In this document: positions 17,053 to 20,601 of the stretch, one piece after another
Layout of the letters: each line of letters opens with the position of its first letter
How positions within the stretch are numbered: position 1 is the stretch's first letter
DNA from: a virus
Virus record (IMG/VR): IMGVR_UViG_3300035698_004444
Span: 1 to 20,601 of that record
Length of the DNA stretch: 20,601 bases
Reading direction: 5' to 3' (one strand)
Translations under genes and position numbers: made by a program
Notes under the pieces: model-generated
Databases searched by the model: none
What the model was told of the DNA's origin: nothing
The model's input: the letters and a program-made list of their open reading frames with translations, nothing else

Positions 17053-17077
17053 TTTCAGGGTGTCCGTCACCGGGCCT
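17053..17077 (-). repeat. Copy 1 of duplicated two-part element
   Basis: TTTCAGGGTGTCC (17053-17065, plus-strand reading) followed after six bases by GGGCCT (17072-17077). The 13-base part is identical in copy 2. Within this copy GGTG and CACC can pair across five bases. It ends about 37 bases before the capsid start codon. Confidence 0.7.
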
Positions 17078-17089
17078 GGATATACGATT

Positions 17090-17115
17090 CAGCTAATCAG
17101 GCTATTAATCAGCTG
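17090..17115 (-). other. Hairpin between the two repeat copies
   Basis: As minus-strand RNA, CAGCUGAU pairs with AUUAGCUG (eight pairs, one G-U) around a ten-base loop. It lacks a U-tract, so it is not a terminator; it could be a processing or stability element of the capsid mRNA. Confidence 0.45.
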
Positions 17116-17124
17116 CTCCGAGCA

Positions 17125-17156
17125 TTTCAGGGTGTCCTTGCGCTACCAAAGGGCCT
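17125..17156 (-). repeat. Copy 2 of duplicated two-part element
   Basis: TTTCAGGGTGTCC (17125-17137, plus-strand reading) is followed after 13 bases by GGGCCT (17151-17156). The offset from copy 1 is 72 bases for the 13-base part. The spacer to GGGCCT is seven bases longer than in copy 1. Confidence 0.7.
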
Positions 17157-17200
17157 ATGCCAGCAATGATAGCGCGTATTAAAATCGATTTCTCGACTAT

Positions 17201-18082
17201 TTAGTGCTTTTGTTGATATTTACGTGAGTAGTGTGCCGTTACTTTGGCTTTGACTTCCTCATGTTTTGGATCGTTAGGGTTCCAATAGGCCTCACTTTTT
17301 TGCATTGCCTCGACTGTTTCATCGCCCAAGACTGAACCCATTGGCGGGATATCCTCTTTAATTTCACGCCCGATATTAGCAGCGAACGCAATGAAGTCAG
17401 GATCTTCACCGAATTTTCGTTCAAGGTTGATCATGCTGCCACGTTTGGTTTGATCGCCTGGGTTTGCATAAGAAGAAGCGCCACGCCAGGCTGCGTTCAA
17501 GTTCTTTTGATACGTTTTCTGATCAGGCCAAATTTCACGTAATGCGTTTTGTGTGTCCTCTTGTGACATTTGTGCGTCGCTACCTTGCACCTGCCCCAAT
17601 GATTCTAAGTGGCGGCCGACTGCATATTCAAATTGCTTTTGTGTAAAACCTAATTCATGCGCTTTGACTTTGAAGTCTTTGTAATCGTCGTCTTCGTCAG
17701 GCTTCCATTGATCTTTTAGATCGTCAGGCACCTCGAAGGTGTACTCGTCGGCAGTCTTTGGCCGCACGCCATCGGTGCCCATACGTGTTTCAAGTGCTTT
17801 GAATGCGTCGGCTTGCTTCTTAGCGGTAGCCTCTACATCGATTTCACCCGCTTCGTTTTTAACCTGGTATTTTTCAGGTGCCCAATGTTCACCTGCTTCC
17901 CCTTTTTCACCAGTTTCGCCGGTTGCTTCGCCTTCACCCTGGGCACCTTGGCCCATTGTTGAACCTTCACCGCCTTCACCTTCATCGGATTTATCGCCCG
18001 CACCTTCGTCGCCACCGCCTTCGCCATCTACTGCACACATTGGCATAAATCCAGCTAACAAAAATCTAAGTAAATCGTTCAT
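17201..18082 (-). CDS. Capsid scaffolding protein
   Basis: A 293-residue, strongly acidic protein directly upstream of the major capsid gene, the standard place for a scaffold that guides procapsid assembly and then leaves. After a short hydrophobic start (MNDLLRFLLAGFMPMC), residues 17-65 are almost entirely Gly, Glu, Asp and Ala and must be disordered. The remainder is charged and helical, with segments YTFEVPDDLKDQW, ELGFTQKQFEYAV and ALREIWPDQKTYQKNLNAA that recur in podoviral scaffolds, and a basic C-terminus (AHYSRKYQQKH) suitable for capsid binding. AAAGGAG lies ten bases before the ATG, whose first bases overlap the previous stop as ATGA. No protease domain is visible. Confidence 0.88.
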   Translation of the reverse strand: MNDLLRFLLAGFMPMCAVDGEGGGDEGAGDKSDEGEGGEGSTMGQGAQGEGEATGETGEKGEAGEHWAPEKYQVKNEAGEIDVEATAKKQADAFKALETRMGTDGVRPKTADEYTFEVPDDLKDQWKPDEDDDYKDFKVKAHELGFTQKQFEYAVGRHLESLGQVQGSDAQMSQEDTQNALREIWPDQKTYQKNLNAAWRGASSYANPGDQTKRGSMINLERKFGEDPDFIAFAANIGREIKEDIPPMGSVLGDETVEAMQKSEAYWNPNDPKHEEVKAKVTAHYSRKYQQKH

Positions 18083-18579
18083 TGTTTTTTAACTCCTTTA
18101 GGGTAGATATAAATATCAACATTTTCCAGGCTTTGCAGTTCATCAATCGCTTTTTTACCACTCACATTAAGCAATGCACGCCCGGTTTTTGTTGGTTGCT
18201 TACGCATTAACTGCCCCGTGATAGCTGGATCCTTTAAAAAGCTGACTGCAGAATACACAATCATGCTGCCGAATCCCGTCATATCACTAGCAGATTCAGC
18301 AATAATAAACCTTTCAGGGCTTATTGTCTTTGCTTTTGCACGTTTTACCGTTATGCGTTGGCGTTTTTTTCTATTTTCAGGATCGAATAGATTTGGCTTG
18401 TTGCGATGATCGCCATAGTCAATGACAAAATTTTCATCGATCGTGCCTGAATTGGCAGTGTATTGACCAGGGGCCGGGGGTTCTACTATAACGGGATCGC
18501 CTTCATACCAAAACCCGTCGGCCCAAAATGTTTCAGTCCAAAATCCTGACTTCCAAAAGCCGTCAATAGATAAACTCAT
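18079..18579 (-). CDS. Virion-associated protein with GFW-repeat N-terminus, function unknown
   Basis: A 166-residue protein between the duplicated-domain protein and the scaffold. Its first 26 residues contain four FW pairs (GFWKSGFWTETFWADGFWYEG), a short aromatic repeat with a four- to six-residue period that I have seen at the ends of small phage structural proteins. A Pro-rich linker (VEPPAPGQY) and a very basic patch (ENRKKRQRITVKRAKAK, about residues 68-84) follow, then a mixed alpha/beta C-terminal half. The basic patch could contact DNA or an acidic partner such as the scaffold. The gene begins two bases after the previous stop and overlaps the scaffold start by four bases. No family is recognised. 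A head-completion or connector role is possible from position only. Confidence 0.6.
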   Translation of the reverse strand: MSLSIDGFWKSGFWTETFWADGFWYEGDPVIVEPPAPGQYTANSGTIDENFVIDYGDHRNKPNLFDPENRKKRQRITVKRAKAKTISPERFIIAESASDMTGFGSMIVYSAVSFLKDPAITGQLMRKQPTKTGRALLNVSGKKAIDELQSLENVDIYIYPKGVKKQ

Positions 18580-18581
18580 GA

Positions 18582-20183
18582 CTAAGCGCCCATAGGTGTG
18601 CCGCTGCCATCACCAACCAAAGTGGTGCCATTTACAGATTGTATATTCACATCGACTTCGTTGGCTTTTGTGAAGACAAATTGATCTGTTTTAGCTTTGA
18701 TATCAGTAATGCCGTCATTGTCTGCGGCCGTATAACCTGACGTGGCCAACCTGGTTGATATTGCAGCATCAATCCTGGCAAGTTCTGTCGTCAACTCGGT
18801 TCTAACTGCAGTGGCAATGGCTGCCAATTCAAGCGATGGAAGATCAAGGTTAGTGTTAATCAATGTCACGATTGCGTCGATCATTTGCTGACCGTCACCC
18901 TCGTTCAACAATGCGGCCTCAATTTGTGCAGTCGTAGGCACCGCTGCAGTAACTTGTGCCGCTGATAGGTTATTCAATGCCGCTAATGTCGCCGGCAATG
19001 TTGTGCCAGTGTCTACAAGCACGGCATCGACATTGTTATCAATTGTGCTTAGTTGTGTGTCAAGGTTAGCAGTAGCCAATCCAAGCGCGGCCCGTGTTTC
19101 AGAAGCCGTTAAACCACTACCAGCACTAATGCTAGATATTGCAGCATCTAAATAATCACCAACGATTTTCCCGGCTGTACCAGAACCATAAGATCCAGGC
19201 AGTGAAGTTGTCCACGGATCGCCAGCACTTGACGCGCCATCTAGTAATAGATCTAAACGGCCACCATTCACCCAGTCGCCTTGTAATTCGTTTGTATCTG
19301 CCAATATTGCAGTAATATCGCTATTCGCTGGCGCTGTATAACCTGCAGTAGAAAGTCGTGTCGTGATCGCAGCATCAATTCTGCCCAATTCTGTGGCTAA
19401 TTCGGTGCGCACTGCAGTCGCGATCGCTGCTAATTCTAATGATGGTAAATCAAGATTGGTATTAATTAACGTCACAATAGCATCGATTAATGCCTGGCCA
19501 TCGCCTTCATTCAACAATGCCGCTTCTATCTGCGCCGTTGTTGGCACTGCAGCTGTTACTTGCGCAGAAGATAGATTGTTCAATGCTGCGATCGATGCCG
19601 CTGTCGCTTTGGCCGCTAGTTGCGTGTCTATGTTTGCACTAGCAATGCCGATCGCTGATCGAATACCTGTAGCATCTAACGGTGCCACGGTTAAACTATA
19701 ACCAGTTTTGCCGATATTCCAATTGCCTTTACCGTCAAGGGATCCCGCAGAAAATTTAGCGGCTGTAAAAGCACTTGAAGCGATCGCCGCTGCCGTCAAT
19801 GTGTTTGCAGCCATTGCCCCTGTACTAGCATCGATCCGGCCACTGACTAATGCAGCCGGCAATCTGCCACTAATTGCGGCGAGTAATGTATTGTTATCAG
19901 CTGATTGAGGGAAGGTTGTGTAAAGCTGCACTGTTGCATTTAATCCGCTGGAATGCACGAATGTAAAAGCGATATGATCGTCGTTTGTTTCAGCCTGGGC
20001 CGGTGCATATGACCAGTAACCGTTGCCTTTATGCGTACATGCACCGGATCCAACAGATCCAGCTGCTTGCGTTCCGTTATCACCTGTCACGTAAATCGTG
20101 CACGTGCCCGTTGTGATAGGCGCCCCGTCAGCTGACGCTAACAATTGAATGCCAACAAATTGGCCCGATACGTTCTTTTTCAT
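18582..20183 (-). CDS. Probable structural appendage protein with duplicated domain
   Basis: A 533-residue Ala/Thr-rich protein. Residues 1-93 form a beta-sandwich-like domain ending in GNGYWSYAPAQAETNDDHIA and VQLYTTFP, a module common at the N-terminus of phage appendage and fibre-like proteins. The rest consists of predicted short helices and two 93-residue repeats (199-291 and 401-493), preceded by related segments RSAIGIASANIDTQL and RAALGLATANLDTQL. A final beta region (NEVDVNIQSVNGTTLVGDG) resembles tails of such proteins. AGGGG lies nine bases before the ATG, which overlaps the previous stop as ATGA. No membrane segment or enzyme motif is seen. It may be a capsid or collar fibre encoded within the head module. 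Confidence 0.65.
   Translation of the reverse strand: MKKNVSGQFVGIQLLASADGAPITTGTCTIYVTGDNGTQAAGSVGSGACTHKGNGYWSYAPAQAETNDDHIAFTFVHSSGLNATVQLYTTFPQSADNNTLLAAISGRLPAALVSGRIDASTGAMAANTLTAAAIASSAFTAAKFSAGSLDGKGNWNIGKTGYSLTVAPLDATGIRSAIGIASANIDTQLAAKATAASIAALNNLSSAQVTAAVPTTAQIEAALLNEGDGQALIDAIVTLINTNLDLPSLELAAIATAVRTELATELGRIDAAITTRLSTAGYTAPANSDITAILADTNELQGDWVNGGRLDLLLDGASSAGDPWTTSLPGSYGSGTAGKIVGDYLDAAISSISAGSGLTASETRAALGLATANLDTQLSTIDNNVDAVLVDTGTTLPATLAALNNLSAAQVTAAVPTTAQIEAALLNEGDGQQMIDAIVTLINTNLDLPSLELAAIATAVRTELTTELARIDAAISTRLATSGYTAADNDGITDIKAKTDQFVFTKANEVDVNIQSVNGTTLVGDGSGTPMGA
18705..18983 (-). repeat. Internal protein repeat, copy B (residues 401-493)
   Basis: Encodes a 93-residue repeat beginning AALNNLSAAQVTAAVP. 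It differs from copy A at 12 of 93 residues, only three of them within the first 64. The DNA differs at 33 of 126 bases in the stretch compared by eye, almost all at third codon positions. Confidence 0.9.
19311..19589 (-). repeat. Internal protein repeat, copy A (residues 199-291)
   Basis: Encodes the partner repeat beginning AALNNLSSAQVTAAVP, offset from copy B by 202 residues. The repeat includes a conserved block INTNLDLPSLELAAIATAV followed by RTEL, likely two helices used for assembly. Confidence 0.9.
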
Positions 20184-20601
20184 GATAATACCCCTATTAA
20201 ACTATTGCTACCTTTTGCCCAGGCAGGTTCAAAGCCGCCGCCCGCCGCTGCGGCCCTAATAACATGACACTGTGCATACCACAATACAGAACTTTGTGAC
20301 CACTCTATGTTTTGACCTGAACCTGTGGTTGCTCGATAACCATACGCAGATACTACGTTAGCCACTGCGGTAAAATCTACTTCCGATGTTTCAGTGTAAT
20401 CACATGAGATATTAGCAGCTGACGTGTTTCCTGTTAGCGCACTGCCTGATATTAGGTTTCCGCTGGCCGTGGTGGTTGTTGGTGCCACTAGAGGACTAGC
20501 GCTAGTACCTGTAGCAGAATTGGATCCTTCTGTTGGCGTGGTTTGGTCTACGCCTGAGTAACTTTCTACATCACCTGATTGTGCATAGGTTTGCGATGCG
20601 A
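20180..20601 (-). CDS. C-terminal end of an unrecognised, probably structural, protein (5' end outside window)
   Basis: The frame is open from the right edge to a TGA ending at 20180, giving about 139 visible residues. A GTG at 20488 could be read as a start, but the same frame continues upstream without a stop and with the same Ser/Thr/Gly-rich composition (QSGDVESYSGVDQTTP, TSASPLVAPTTTTASGN), so the true start is beyond the edge. The visible end has two Cys-containing strands (AANISCDYTETS, VLWYAQCHVIRAAAA) and ends GSNSLIGVLS. The stop overlaps the next ATG by four bases, placing it in the same coupled operon. No family was recognised; a virion protein is likely from composition and neighbours. 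Confidence 0.7.
   Translation of the reverse strand, partial: ASQTYAQSGDVESYSGVDQTTPTEGSNSATGTSASPLVAPTTTTASGNLISGSALTGNTSAANISCDYTETSEVDFTAVANVVSAYGYRATTGSGQNIEWSQSSVLWYAQCHVIRAAAAGGGFEPAWAKGSNSLIGVLS

Larger units (their letters stand above)
17016..17200 (-). promoter_or_regulatory. Leader region of the capsid gene
   Basis: This 185-bp gap is the largest gap between genes and lies directly upstream of the most highly expressed gene. It contains two copies of a two-part element, a hairpin between them, and the capsid ribosome binding site. No convincing sigma70 promoter was found on the minus strand. A TAATACG string near 17174-17180 is identical to the first seven bases of the T7 promoter, but the rest does not match. 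A phage-specific promoter or RNA control region is plausible. Confidence 0.5.

Noticed and set aside
17053-17156. CRISPR or attachment-site repeats
   Set aside because: Only two copies of a 13-base sequence with unequal flanks, no leader, no cas genes, no integrase.
17166-17190. T7-type RNA polymerase promoter on the minus strand upstream of the capsid gene
   Set aside because: Only TAATACG matches; the remaining consensus positions and spacing do not, and no second copy was found in front of other genes.
20180-20488. Complete 102-residue gene starting at GTG 20488
   Set aside because: The frame stays open upstream to the window edge with the same composition, and no clear ribosome binding site marks this GTG, so it is treated as the end of a larger gene.

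Overview
This window is the late structural and packaging module of a tailed double-stranded DNA phage, most likely a short-tailed (podovirus-type) phage of a Gram-negative host. Every well-supported gene lies on the minus strand, so the module reads from the right edge to the left edge. The order is T7-like: scaffold, major capsid, tail tubular A, tail tubular B/nozzle, a gp13-like acetyltransferase-fold protein, gp14-like, gp15-like and gp16-like ejection proteins, small terminase, large terminase, tail fibre. No tRNA, integrase, repressor, insertion sequence or CRISPR array was seen, and lytic or temperate lifestyle cannot be told from this segment. Portal, RNA polymerase and replication genes are not here.

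Right part (20601-17201): the C-terminal end of an unrecognised gene runs off the right edge. It is followed by a 533-residue protein with a near-identical internal duplication, a 166-residue protein with a GFW-repeat N-terminus, and the acidic scaffold. Middle part (17200-15503): the major capsid gene sits behind a 185-bp gap holding a duplicated two-part sequence element. A small decoration-type protein follows the capsid gene. GC-rich hairpins lie after the capsid gene and after the decoration gene; the second is a good intrinsic terminator. This layout should give capsid proteins in excess over the tail proteins downstream.

Left part (15502-1): two tail-tube proteins are followed by five proteins expected to sit inside the capsid or be ejected with the DNA, then the terminase pair, then a tail fibre whose 3' end is outside the window. 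Neighbouring genes mostly overlap by 1 to 14 bases, so the block probably works as one translationally coupled operon.

Three things stand out. First, the 1184-residue ejection protein joins a peptidoglycan-cleaving domain, a RelA/SpoT-like nucleotidyltransferase domain and a DdrB-type ParB-like domain in one chain, which suggests it carries effector activities into the host as well as helping DNA entry. Second, the fibre gene is open from 1730 to the left edge and ends in RCC1-type beta-propeller repeats. Third, the linker of the 1184-residue gene carries a plus-strand promoter-like sequence, a strong ribosome binding site and a 64-codon frame, a possible antisense gene. GATC is also clearly more frequent than expected.
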